Positions 16,767-26,534 of a stretch of 64,000 nt of DNA are shown piece after piece. Every line of letters starts with the position of its first letter. Position 1 is the first letter of the stretch. The translations under genes and the position numbers were made by a program. Source of the stretch: Geomonas sp. Red32. Its GTDB lineage: Bacteria; Desulfobacterota; Desulfuromonadia; Geobacterales; Geobacteraceae. The DNA lies in the NCBI RefSeq assembly GCF_023652955.1, contig NZ_JAKLOY010000013.1, positions 36,742 to 100,741 of the forward strand, given 5' to 3'. Below the pieces are notes generated by a model. The model did not search any database. It had not been told where the DNA came from and was given only the letters and a program-made list of their open reading frames with translations.

Positions 16767-17741
16767 ATGAAACCTATGCAGAAAACGGTGGCGATCGGAT
16801 CGCTGACCTTGAAGAACCGGTTGTTCCTCGCCCCGATGGCGGGAATAACCAACCTCCCGATGCGATTGATCGCCCGCCGCGAGGGGGCCTCGCTCACCTT
16901 CACCGAAATGGTCAGCGTGAACGGACTCACCCGCGAGGGGCGCAAGAGTTTCGATCTTTTGAAGACTACCCAGGAGGACCGCCCCATCGGGATGCAGCTC
17001 TTCGGCGACGAGCCGGAGATGGTGGCCGAGGCCGCCCGGCTGGTCGAGGGGTACGGCGAGCTGGTGGATATTAACATGGGCTGCCCGGTTCGCAAAGTGG
17101 TCGGCACCGGGGCCGGCAGCGCCCTTTTGAAGGATCCTCCCCGCATCGCCGCCATGGTGGCCGCGGTGAGGAAGGCGACCACGCTCCCGCTGACCATCAA
17201 GATCCGCACTGGCTGGGTTTGCGGCGACGACGTCTTCCTCGAGGTGGGACGGATCGCCCAGGAGGAGGGGGCCGACGCCATCACCCTCCACCCCAGGAGC
17301 CGCGCGATGATGTTCGACGGCCACGCCGACTGGTCGAAGATCGGCGAGCTGAAGAGTCTCCTGAAGATCCCGGTGATCGGCAGCGGTGACCTCTTTACCG
17401 CCCAGGACGTGGCCGCCATGCTGGAGCAGACCGGCTGCGACGCGGTGATGGTGGCCCGCGGCGCGATGGGGAATCCCTGGATCTTCCGCGACTCCCTTGC
17501 CATGCTGGCCGGCGGGGAGCCCGTCCCCCCCACCGCTTCCGAGCGCCATCAGGCCGCCCTCGAGCACCTCGCCCTTTTCGAGGAGCACGAGGGAGAGCGG
17601 CTCGCGCTCATGGAGATGCGCAAGCATCTCGCCTGGTATTCCAAGGGACTTCCCGGCGCCGCCCAATTCCGGGCCGCCGTCAACCGGATCGAGGATCGTT
17701 CCCAACTTGTCGAGGCAATGGAGAGCTTTTTCCATGGGTGA
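16767..17741 (+). CDS. dusB: tRNA-dihydrouridine synthase DusB
   Basis: The 324-residue FMN enzyme reduces uridines in the tRNA D-loop. Motifs include LAPMAGITNLPMR, MGCPVRKVVGTGAGSALL with the catalytic cysteine, IKIRTGW, HPRSR, and GSGDLFTAQDV. It is the first gene of a dusB-ntrB-ntrC cluster, the arrangement known as nifR3-ntrB-ntrC in alphaproteobacteria. The stop codon lies inside the start region of the following kinase gene, with an eight-base overlap, so translation is coupled. Confidence 0.93.
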   Translation: MKPMQKTVAIGSLTLKNRLFLAPMAGITNLPMRLIARREGASLTFTEMVSVNGLTREGRKSFDLLKTTQEDRPIGMQLFGDEPEMVAEAARLVEGYGELVDINMGCPVRKVVGTGAGSALLKDPPRIAAMVAAVRKATTLPLTIKIRTGWVCGDDVFLEVGRIAQEEGADAITLHPRSRAMMFDGHADWSKIGELKSLLKIPVIGSGDLFTAQDVAAMLEQTGCDAVMVARGAMGNPWIFRDSLAMLAGGEPVPPTASERHQAALEHLALFEEHEGERLALMEMRKHLAWYSKGLPGAAQFRAAVNRIEDRSQLVEAMESFFHG

Positions 17742-18819
17742 CACGGCAGAGAGCTATTACGCGAATGTGGTGGACAGTTTCGGCGACGGCGTCATCGTGC
17801 TGGACAACGCCGGAGCGGTGACCCACATGAACCCGGCGGCCGAGGAGATGGCGGGCGTTTCCCGGCGCCTGGCCAAGGGGAAGCCGTTCAAGGACATCTT
17901 CAAAGGGGAGGATGCCCTCAACGAGATGGTGGCCAAGACCGTCGCCACCGGCATGTCGGTCTCCGATCACGAGAACATCGTCCTCAAACGCAGCGGCAGG
18001 ATTACTCCTATCGGCACCAGCACCTCGCCCCTTTTGAGCTCCTCCGGCGAGCGGATCGGGACCATCGTGCTTATGCGCGACCTCACCAACGTGCGGGAGC
18101 TGGAAGCCGCCGTCCGCCAGGCCGACCGCCTCTCCTCGCTGGGGGCCTTGGCCGCCGGTCTCGCCCACGAGATCAAGAACCCGCTGGGGGGGATCAACGG
18201 CGCCGCCCAGCTTCTCGAGATGGAGTTCCCCGACAACGAGGATCTCCGCGAGTACATCCGGGTCATGCTGAAGGAGGTGCAGCGGGTCAACGTGATCGTC
18301 GAGGAACTGCTGGCCCTGGCATCTCCGGGAAGGCTGAAGCTCGGGAAGGTCAACCTCCACCGGGTCCTTTCGGATATCGTGCTCCTGCAAAAGCGCGCCA
18401 CCGGCGGGCGGGAGGTCGCCATCCACCAGTACTTCGATCCCAGCATCCCCGCCATCCTGGCGGACGAGTCGCTCCTGACCCAGCTCTTCCTGAACCTCAT
18501 CAAGAACGCCATCGAGGCGGTCGGGGAGGGGGGTGTCGTCAAGGTCACCAGCCGGGTGCTCTCCGACTACGCCATGAACCAGATCGGGGAGAGGCGGGCG
18601 CGGATGGTCGCCATCGACGTGGCCGACAACGGCCCCGGCATGGCGCCGGACGTCCTGGAGAATCTTTTCACACCCTTTTTTACCACCAAATCCAAGGGGA
18701 CCGGGCTCGGCCTCGCCATCTGCCAAAAGATCGTGTCGGAGCACCGCGGCATGATCAAGGTCGATTCCGACGCCTCCCGCGGCACGGTCTTTACCGTGAT
18801 GCTCCCCTTGATCCAGTAG
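17734..18819 (+). CDS. ntrB: NtrB-type nitrogen-regulation histidine kinase
   Basis: The 361-residue soluble kinase has an N-terminal PAS domain (about residues 6-115), a HisKA helix with the phosphorylated His145 in AHEIKNPLGG, and a HATPase with the N box LIKNAIEAV, DNGPGM and TGLGLAI. There is no membrane segment, as in NtrB/GlnL, which is controlled by PII. The ATG overlapping the dusB stop gives a product starting MGDTAESYYANVV, at the PAS domain. The partner regulator lies downstream after a repeat-filled gap of about 240 bases. Assignment as NtrB rests on gene order and architecture. Confidence 0.85.
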   Translation: MGDTAESYYANVVDSFGDGVIVLDNAGAVTHMNPAAEEMAGVSRRLAKGKPFKDIFKGEDALNEMVAKTVATGMSVSDHENIVLKRSGRITPIGTSTSPLLSSSGERIGTIVLMRDLTNVRELEAAVRQADRLSSLGALAAGLAHEIKNPLGGINGAAQLLEMEFPDNEDLREYIRVMLKEVQRVNVIVEELLALASPGRLKLGKVNLHRVLSDIVLLQKRATGGREVAIHQYFDPSIPAILADESLLTQLFLNLIKNAIEAVGEGGVVKVTSRVLSDYAMNQIGERRARMVAIDVADNGPGMAPDVLENLFTPFFTTKSKGTGLGLAICQKIVSEHRGMIKVDSDASRGTVFTVMLPLIQ

Positions 18820-18867
18820 TTTTTTCGCAAGCTCCGCGGGCCGGTCCTCAACGGCGAGGGCCGCCAG

Positions 18868-18957
18868 GTCCCCCTTTGACAAAGGGGATTCAGGGGGATT
18901 TGTCTTGGGCGGAATGAGAAATTCCCCCCGTCCCCTTTTTTCAAAAGGGGGAGAGAC
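18868..18957. repeat. CCCCCTTTGACAAAGGGG repeat pair
   Basis: Two units of the C-run/G-run palindrome face each other between ntrB and ntrC, each flanked by GGGGGATTT or its complement. They could form strong RNA hairpins and partly uncouple transcription of the two genes. No coding frame is seen. Confidence 0.6.
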
Positions 18958-19057
18958 GGTTCCCTTTTGAGGCGGAGTAGACAGGAAATTGCCTAATTCA
19001 TGGGGCAGCAGCGTCGCTACCCTGCTTAGCTGAACGATTTTGCCCCAGGAGTCACCC

Positions 19058-20500
<1,443 letters not shown>

Positions 20501-20521
20501 CAGCCAGAGTCTCCTCAGCTC

Positions 20522-20606
20522 ACCCCCCTTTGGAAAAGGGGGGGCGGGGGGGGGGTGCCGGAGGGAAAAATCCCCCTAAGTCCCCCTTTTTCAAAGGGGG
20601 ACTTAA
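20522..20606. repeat. CCCCCTTTGAAAAAGGGGG repeat pair
   Basis: This is another inverted pair of the palindromic repeat, placed between ntrC and the hydrolase gene. The arms contain runs of up to nine G or C. It may serve as a transcription stop for ntrC but lacks a clean T tract. Confidence 0.6.
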
Positions 20607-20642
20607 TCGACATTACCTGAAACAACAAGACAGGAGGGTACC

Positions 20643-21206
20643 GTGAGTGTGATGGAGAAGTTCTTTTTGGACCGGAACACGGCGCAACTGGTGGTGGTCG
20701 ACGTGCAGGAGAAGCTCTGCCTGGCGATGGATCCCCCGGTGCTTGAGAAGCTGACGAAAAACATCTCCATCCTGCTCGATGCGGCGGCCGAACTGGGGCT
20801 CCCGGTAGTGGCCACCGAGCAGTACGTGAAGGGGCTCGGGGCGACCATCCCGGCCCTTAAGGAGAAGCTCGCCTCCGCGGCGCTCGAGAAGATGACCTTC
20901 AGCTGCTGCGGCGGCGAAGGGTTCATGGAGACCCTGGCCAAAAACGGGAAGAAACAGGTAATCCTGGTGGGGATGGAGACTCACGTCTGCGTGCTGCAGA
21001 CCGCCCTGGAGCTGATCGAGAAGGGGTACGTGGTGCATCTCGTGTGCGACGCGGTGATGAGCCGGAAGAAGGACAACTGGAACATCGCCAAGCAGGCGAT
21101 GGCGGCGGCCGGGGCGGTGCTGACCTCGACCGAGTCGGTGGTCTTCCAGCTTCTCAAGGTGGCGGGGAGCGAGGAGTTCAAGAAGCTCTCCAAGCTGGTC
21201 CGTTAG
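20643..21206 (+). CDS. Isochorismatase-like cysteine hydrolase
   Basis: The 187-residue protein has the isochorismatase fold with a plausible catalytic triad: Asp in VVVDVQEKL, Lys in ALEKMTFSC, and Cys in GMETHVCVLQTALEL. Members include nicotinamidase and YcaC-type hydrolases, and the substrate cannot be named. A GTG start follows CAGGAGGGT. It converges on the PilZ regulator gene, with one base between the stop codons. Confidence 0.85.
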   Translation: MSVMEKFFLDRNTAQLVVVDVQEKLCLAMDPPVLEKLTKNISILLDAAAELGLPVVATEQYVKGLGATIPALKEKLASAALEKMTFSCCGGEGFMETLAKNGKKQVILVGMETHVCVLQTALELIEKGYVVHLVCDAVMSRKKDNWNIAKQAMAAAGAVLTSTESVVFQLLKVAGSEEFKKLSKLVR

Positions 21207-21207
21207 G

Positions 21208-21906
21208 CTAGCTGTGCTGGGTGAGGAAGCGGGCCAGGTCCGCTTCCGCCTCTTTCGGGATGGAGATGATCTCGACCCCGAAGCCGATCGGCAGCACCGG
21301 CTTCACCCGGCGCTTCGCCGTATTGGTCCAGGCAATTTTCCCCTTCGCCTGAATCACCGTCCCGATCGGGTCGGGAAGTGCGAAGACCAGATCGATCATC
21401 CTCCCGATTTCCGCGTCGATATCGGATGAGATATAGGCACCGTGGCGGCTGATGTCGGCCAGGGTGCCGGAGAGGGTGACGCCGAAGGCACGGAATTTCG
21501 CCTTGATGTTGCATGGCACCCGCTTGTCGCGCCGCTCGATCTCCGGGAGGAACCTGCGGGCGGTCGCCAGGAAGAGGAGGCGGTCGAGCGGCTTGGTCAT
21601 GAAGTCGTCGCACCCGGCGTCCATGCAGAGTTTACGATCGTCCGCCTTTCCCTCCGAAGTGATGAGAACGACCGCGGTCTCCTTGAGATTGCGGTCTTCT
21701 TTTATCTTGTGGCAGCAGTCGGCGCCGTTCATGACCGGCATGTGGAGATCCATGAAGACGAGGCCGGGCTGCTCCTGCCGGCAGAGGTTGAGCGCCTCCT
21801 GGCCGTCGCGTGCAGTGAGCACCCGTACTGCGGAGTGTTGCAGGTATCCCTTCTCAAGTTCCAGGAACATATTCACGTCATCTACAAGCAGAATCTTTTC
21901 CGCCAT
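21208..21906 (-). CDS. Response regulator with PilZ (c-di-GMP-binding) output
   Basis: The 232-residue protein joins an N-terminal receiver domain (VDDVNMF, phosphoacceptor in FMDLHMPVMNG, KP in MTKPLD) to a PilZ domain. The PilZ c-di-GMP motifs are both present: RxxxR in ERRDKRVPC and DxSxxG in ADISRHGAYI. It can therefore integrate phosphorylation with c-di-GMP level, for example in motility or pilus control. No kinase is adjacent. The start ATG follows AAGGAAATGTTATGG-like sequence. Confidence 0.9.
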   Translation of the reverse strand: MAEKILLVDDVNMFLELEKGYLQHSAVRVLTARDGQEALNLCRQEQPGLVFMDLHMPVMNGADCCHKIKEDRNLKETAVVLITSEGKADDRKLCMDAGCDDFMTKPLDRLLFLATARRFLPEIERRDKRVPCNIKAKFRAFGVTLSGTLADISRHGAYISSDIDAEIGRMIDLVFALPDPIGTVIQAKGKIAWTNTAKRRVKPVLPIGFGVEIISIPKEAEADLARFLTQHS

Positions 21907-21979
21907 AACATTTCCTTACGCTTAAACGTACGCACGCAGTACCGAGGACGGTGCCAGAGTCACCACGCCCCGTGAGGAG

Positions 21980-22095
21980 GACGTCCCCCCCCTTTGCGAA
22001 GGGGGGACAGGGGGGATTTTAGCCCAAGGTCACTCTCTTCTCTTCGGGGAGGCTTCCCCCACCCCCTGCCCCCCTCCCTCAAGGAGAGGGGGAAC
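21980..22095. repeat. Composite of both C-rich repeat families
   Basis: The gap holds a CCCCCCTTTGCGAAGGGGGG unit followed by a CCCTCCCTCAAGGAGAGGGGG unit. It shows that the two repeat families can lie side by side. No gene is seen. Confidence 0.55.
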
Positions 22096-22105
22096 GGGAG
22101 GCAAT

Positions 22106-23389
22106 CTATATCCCGGCCAGCGCCTTGGCGATGACGTCGTGGTTCAGCCAGAAAACCGGTGCCTGGGGATTCCATGAGGAGTTGAACATCAGCCTCCCGA
22201 CGCCGACGAAGACGGCGCGGGAGAGGACGGCGCAGACGATCTCCTTGGGATCGGCGTTGAGCGAGATGAGCTCCGCGGAGACGTTCAGCATGTACTCCTG
22301 CTGGGCGGGGGAGTTGTGCTGCGGCCAGGAGTCGTAGTCGCGCGTGGAGGTGATCAGCGGGTTGACCAGGTAATCGGTGGCGATTTTAACCAGGTCGCCG
22401 GTGGTGGACCCTTCCTTCAGCAGCGACTGGCATTCGTCGACCACCGAATCCACCCCTTCCTGCTTAAGGGCGGACAGCAGCGGGTAGAGGGAGTTTTCGA
22501 CGCCGAGGAAGAGGGCGCTCGAGTTGGTGAGGATTTCCGGGCAGTTGTAAACGGTGGCCTTGATGCCGTTATCCCAGGCGGCGGTGGCGATCTCCTCGAG
22601 CCGGATCTTGGCCCATCCCTGCAGGTACGGGGTGTAGGACTGCCAGACGAACTCGCCGTTCACCATTACCTCGCAGCCGTGGTAGCCGTAGGCGGCGTAG
22701 CGGACGTCGTGTTTTTCACGCAAGGAAGCGGTGGACTCGATCAGGTAGCCCAAGGTGTCGGCGGTGACTTCATTGAAGCTCAGCGCGCAGAGCTGCCCCA
22801 GGTCGGAATTCCAGAACGGCTCCGAGGCGAGGAAACGGTCCCCCTGCCCCTTGAAGAGCTTGTTGAGGATCGGCATGAAGACGCGGGCGCGCGGGATACC
22901 GCCGGCCATGGTGTGTACCACCAGCAGGTCCGCTTTGGAGGGGAGCAGGGCGGAGAGTTCCTTGACCACGGCGGCCAGGTTGTCGCGGAAGCGCTTGGTG
23001 CCGGTCTTGCGGGAGAAATCGACCTCGGCCGGATCGAGCTTCACCGAGGCCCACTCGTCCGGCTTCACCCCTTTCAGGCGGTCGCAGGGAGTGACGCCGT
23101 CTTTGCCGGGCTCCATGTCGAAGCCGGCCTCCAGCGGGATGTTGATGATCTTTCCGCCCAGGTTGGCTTCGGCAGCGGCAAGCTCCTCGGCGTTCAAGGG
23201 GCGCAGGGTCCCGTCGGAGTCACGGCGCCCGACGGTGGCGCCGATAATGGTCATCCCCTTGGCGCGCGCCTCGTCGATGATACCGTTGGCGTAGCCGCGG
23301 CCGAACAGTTCGCCGCAGAGGAAAAGAACGTCCCCCTTCTTGAATCCCGCAGTGGCGGGCACTTCGCGCATGGCGTGGTACTTGGTCAT
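22106..23389 (-). CDS. Conserved protein, tentatively FabMG-type enoyl-ACP reductase
   Basis: The 427-residue soluble protein starts MTKYHAMREVPATAGFKKGD, and an AAGGA lies upstream. A Rossmann-like opening (GDVLFLCGELFGRGYANGII, then IGATVGRRDSDG) suggests nucleotide binding, and VVHTMAGGIPRARVF follows. I associate this sequence type with the FabMG family of metagenome-derived triclosan-resistant enoyl-ACP reductases, but from memory only. No standard SDR Y-x-K pair is obvious. It lies downstream of dnaB on the same strand. If the call is right the genome would have two unrelated enoyl reductases, since fabI is about 11 kb away. Confidence 0.55.
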   Translation of the reverse strand: MTKYHAMREVPATAGFKKGDVLFLCGELFGRGYANGIIDEARAKGMTIIGATVGRRDSDGTLRPLNAEELAAAEANLGGKIINIPLEAGFDMEPGKDGVTPCDRLKGVKPDEWASVKLDPAEVDFSRKTGTKRFRDNLAAVVKELSALLPSKADLLVVHTMAGGIPRARVFMPILNKLFKGQGDRFLASEPFWNSDLGQLCALSFNEVTADTLGYLIESTASLREKHDVRYAAYGYHGCEVMVNGEFVWQSYTPYLQGWAKIRLEEIATAAWDNGIKATVYNCPEILTNSSALFLGVENSLYPLLSALKQEGVDSVVDECQSLLKEGSTTGDLVKIATDYLVNPLITSTRDYDSWPQHNSPAQQEYMLNVSAELISLNADPKEIVCAVLSRAVFVGVGRLMFNSSWNPQAPVFWLNHDVIAKALAGI

Positions 23390-23410
23390 AGCATTCCTTT
23401 CTTTCACTCG

Positions 23411-24760
23411 TTATGAGTAGTCTTCTTTGGCAGCATTTTCGAAACGGGTGAACTCGCCGCGGAAGGTCAGGTCGACCGTTCCGGTCGGGCCGCTTCTATG
23501 CTTACCGATGATGATTTCCGCCTTCCCTTTGAGCTCCTCGTTGTCCTTCTCGTAGACCTCTCCGCGGTAGACGAACATGATGATGTCGGCGTCCTGCTCG
23601 ATAGCACCCGATTCCCTCAAGTCGCTCATCATCGGGCGCTTGTCGGAGCGCTGCTCCAAGCCCCGGTTGAGCTGGGAGAGGGCGATTACCGGGATGCCTA
23701 GTTCCTTGGCCAGCCCCTTGAGCGACCGGGAGATCTCGGAGATCTCCTGCTGGCGGGACTCCGGGTTGACCCCTCCGCGCATGAGCTGGAGGTAGTCGAT
23801 GACGATCAGCCCGATGTCGTGCTCGGCCTTCAGCCGCCGTGCCTTGGAGCGGAGCTCCATGACGGTGATGGAAGGGGTGTCGTCGATGAATATCTTGGCG
23901 TCGTGCAGCGCGCCGGCCCCCTTGGTGAGCTTCGGCCAGTCGTTCTCCAACAGGTGGCCGGTCTTCAGCCTGCTCAGGTCCACCCGGGCCACCGAGCAAA
24001 GGAGCCTTTCGACCAGCTGTTCCTTGGGCATCTCCAGCGAGAAGATTGCGGCGGGGTAGGGGGTCTCCGATTCGATGGACGCGTACTGGGCGACGTTCAA
24101 GGCGAAGGTGGTCTTCCCCATGGCCGGGCGCCCGGCGATGATGACGAGATCGCCCGCATGGAAGCCGGCGGTCATCTTGTCGAGATCGGTGTAGCCGGTC
24201 GGAACCCCGGTGATCAGCTCCTTCTTCTCGTAGAGGAGCTCGATGTTCTTGATGGTGTCCTTCAGGATGTCGCTGACCTGGTAGTAGGCCGGACGGAGCT
24301 TGTTCTCGCCGATCTCGAAGATGACCTTCTGGGCGGTGTCGAGCAGCTCCTCGACGTCGACCTTGTCCTCGAACCCCTGGCTGACCAGGTCGGTGGCGGC
24401 CGAGATCAGCTTGCGGGTAAGCCCCTTCTCCTTGACGATCTTGCAGTAGTAGGCGATGTTGGCCGCCATCGGGACGTAGTCCACCAGGGTGGCCAGGTAG
24501 GCGCCGCCCCCCACCTCCTCCAACTCACCCTTCTTGCGGAGCTGGGTGGTCATGGTGATAAGGTCGCACGGCTCCCCACGTTCGCTCAGCTCGATCATGG
24601 CGCGCATGATCTTCCGGTGGGTCTCGCGATAGAAATCGTCCGGGGTGAGGATCTCCAGCACCCGGTTGATCGCCTCATTGTCCACCAGGACACCGCCGAG
24701 GATCGACATCTCCGCCTCGATGCTCTGCGGCGGCAGTTTTCTCATGTCCATGGGGTTCAT
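23411..24760 (-). CDS. dnaB: Replicative DNA helicase DnaB
   Basis: The 449-residue hexameric helicase unwinds DNA at the replication fork. The N-terminal primase-interacting domain (PPQSIEAEMSILGGVLVD) is followed by a RecA-like domain with Walker A GRPAMGKTTFA, VIDYLQLM, and SQLNRGLEQRSDKRP. The start at MNPMDMRKLPPQS matches the family and has AGAGGT upstream; an earlier in-frame start would add 23 alien residues. No intein is present. Confidence 0.95.
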   Translation of the reverse strand: MNPMDMRKLPPQSIEAEMSILGGVLVDNEAINRVLEILTPDDFYRETHRKIMRAMIELSERGEPCDLITMTTQLRKKGELEEVGGGAYLATLVDYVPMAANIAYYCKIVKEKGLTRKLISAATDLVSQGFEDKVDVEELLDTAQKVIFEIGENKLRPAYYQVSDILKDTIKNIELLYEKKELITGVPTGYTDLDKMTAGFHAGDLVIIAGRPAMGKTTFALNVAQYASIESETPYPAAIFSLEMPKEQLVERLLCSVARVDLSRLKTGHLLENDWPKLTKGAGALHDAKIFIDDTPSITVMELRSKARRLKAEHDIGLIVIDYLQLMRGGVNPESRQQEISEISRSLKGLAKELGIPVIALSQLNRGLEQRSDKRPMMSDLRESGAIEQDADIIMFVYRGEVYEKDNEELKGKAEIIIGKHRSGPTGTVDLTFRGEFTRFENAAKEDYS

Positions 24761-24867
24761 CGCTACCTCTTGAAACGTCCTGCTCGTGACACTTTTGTGA
24801 ACGGAGAATAGTACCCGCATCCGGCCCACCGGTCAACCATTTTGCTTACGAAATCAAAGGGAAAGAG

Positions 24868-24914
24868 GTGGAGTCCCCTCCCTCAAGGGGAGGGGACGAG
24901 GGGGTGAGGGAGGG
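24868..24914. repeat. CCTCCCTCAAGGGGAGGGG repeat
   Basis: This is one unit of the CCTCCCCTTGAGGGG family, lying between recO and dnaB. It is palindromic, short and non-coding. Confidence 0.5.
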
Positions 24915-24920
24915 AATGGA

Positions 24921-25559
24921 CTAGGCCCCGCACTCCCTTAGAAAGGCGAGCGACTTGAGCTCCCGGTCGAGGTGCAGGTCGATGGCGGGATTGAGGAGAA
25001 GGTCCGCCTCCCTGAGGAGGTGGTCGGGGAAGACCACGGCGCCGAACCTCCCGGTCCGCATGGCCCGGTCGAGGAGGTCCGCGGTCTCCTGCGAGACGCC
25101 GCGCACCGAGAGGTCGGGCTGGTAGCCGAGGATCTTCAGCAGGTTGACGGTGAAGAAGCGCCGGTCGGATGGGGAGAGCGGAGCGCAGTCGAGCCTTTCC
25201 AGGTAGCAGTAGAGGAGGCGGAACAGCCGGGGATTGGGCTCCTCCTCGGGAGTGAGGCGTTCGACGAGCTCGCAGGCGTAGGCGGCGGTACCGATCTTGG
25301 CTAAGTCAGTGCGGATGCCGGGAAAGATGCCGACGATGTCGGCGGAGAGGAGGGTGGCGAGGCCGCTTCCCTTCTGGAGCTGGAGCCTCAGGTGCGCGAA
25401 CGCCTCGAGCGCGCCGCCGAAACGTTTGCGGCTCTTCTTGGCGCCGCGGGCGATGCCGGAAATCTTTCCCTGCTCCAGCGAGAAGAGGGTGACGATGCGG
25501 TCCGCCTCCCCGTAGTCGGTGAGCCGGAGCACGATGGCTTCAGTTTCGGACTTTCTCAT
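24921..25559 (-). CDS. recO: DNA repair protein RecO
   Basis: The 212-residue protein has the RecO OB-fold start ([22 protein letters not shown]) and the [17 protein letters not shown] segment, then a helical C-terminal part. It loads RecA onto SSB-coated DNA in the RecF pathway. The C-terminal zinc-binding cysteines found in some RecO proteins are not evident. It lies downstream of the DHFR fusion gene on the same strand, with about 15 bases between. Confidence 0.9.
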   Translation of the reverse strand: MRKSETEAIVLRLTDYGEADRIVTLFSLEQGKISGIARGAKKSRKRFGGALEAFAHLRLQLQKGSGLATLLSADIVGIFPGIRTDLAKIGTAAYACELVERLTPEEEPNPRLFRLLYCYLERLDCAPLSPSDRRFFTVNLLKILGYQPDLSVRGVSQETADLLDRAMRTGRFGAVVFPDHLLREADLLLNPAIDLHLDRELKSLAFLRECGA

Positions 25560-25574
25560 GTACTCGCTTGGGCA

Positions 25575-26501
25575 TTACCCCTTGTGGTTGGTGAACTTGC
25601 TCCTCAATAAGCCGAGGCATCTGTTGAGGACGTTTTCTCTGGGGAGCGACGGGATGACCGGGGGGTGGCGGGTTCCTATCCGCACCAGTTCCGCCTGGAG
25701 CTCGGCTCCGCCCCCGAGCTGCATCCCGAGGCGGAAGGTCGCCAAGGCCTCCCCCTGCTTCCCGGCCATGAACTGGACGCGGCCGAGGTTGAGGCAGACG
25801 CGGGGATTGTGGGGATCCTGTTGGAGCGCCTCCTCCGCCATCTTGAGCGCGACGGTCACGTCACCGCCGCTCTTGGCCAGGCAGAGGGCGAGATCGGAGC
25901 TGCACTCCGGGGTGTCCTGGATGGCGGAGGCCTGCTCCAGGCAGATCCTTCCCAGGAAGAAGAGCTGGCGCTGGATCGCCTCCTTCCCCTTGCGCCGCAG
26001 TTCCTCGACGTCCTCGCCGCGGACCCGTCCGTCCACCCGTTCGAAGGTCACGAAGGTGATCGGCGGGGTGAGGTCCTGGCGCTCCTCGATGGCGGTCTGC
26101 TGGAAGGTGGCGGGGATTTCCGGGAAGAACGTGTCCCCCGGGTGGCGCTCATGCACCACCGTGAGGTAGATCCTCTGACAGAGCGGGATGGCCTCCCTGA
26201 AGATCTCGCCGCCGCCGCAGATGAAGACCTCTTCCTCCTTCTCGCAGGCGACCAGCGCCTCCTCGAGGGAATGGACGAGTACGCACTCTTTGAGGGAAGT
26301 GAGACTCCTGCTGAGGACGATGTTGCGGCGGCCGGGGAGGGGATGGCCGATGGAGTCATAGGTCTTTCTCCCCATGACTATCGGGTGCCCCATAGTTATG
26401 TTTCTGAAACGGGTCAGGTCGGCGGGGATGTGCCAGGGGAGTTTACCCTGGTAACCGATCACTCTCCCCTCTGATATCGCCGCGATGAGCGAGACGATCA
26501 T
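25575..26501 (-). CDS. Dihydrofolate reductase fused to a C-terminal TPR-like domain
   Basis: Residues 1-163 are a standard dihydrofolate reductase: MIVSLIAAISEGRVIGYQGK, LPWHIPADLTRFRNIT, GRKTYDSIG, FICGGGEIF, and a closing ITFVTFERV. It makes tetrahydrofolate with NADPH. The frame then continues without a stop for about 145 residues that read as helical repeats (ALKMAEEALQQDPHNPRVC then LNLGRVQFMAGKQGEALATF), typical of TPR proteins in these bacteria. DHFR alone is about 160-170 residues, so this is a true fusion unless the joint is a sequencing frameshift. It lies between mutS2 and recO on the same strand. Confidence 0.85.
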   Translation of the reverse strand: MIVSLIAAISEGRVIGYQGKLPWHIPADLTRFRNITMGHPIVMGRKTYDSIGHPLPGRRNIVLSRSLTSLKECVLVHSLEEALVACEKEEEVFICGGGEIFREAIPLCQRIYLTVVHERHPGDTFFPEIPATFQQTAIEERQDLTPPITFVTFERVDGRVRGEDVEELRRKGKEAIQRQLFFLGRICLEQASAIQDTPECSSDLALCLAKSGGDVTVALKMAEEALQQDPHNPRVCLNLGRVQFMAGKQGEALATFRLGMQLGGGAELQAELVRIGTRHPPVIPSLPRENVLNRCLGLLRSKFTNHKG

Positions 26502-26534
26502 AATAGCCCCGATGAAACTTGTTTAGTCATTTAT

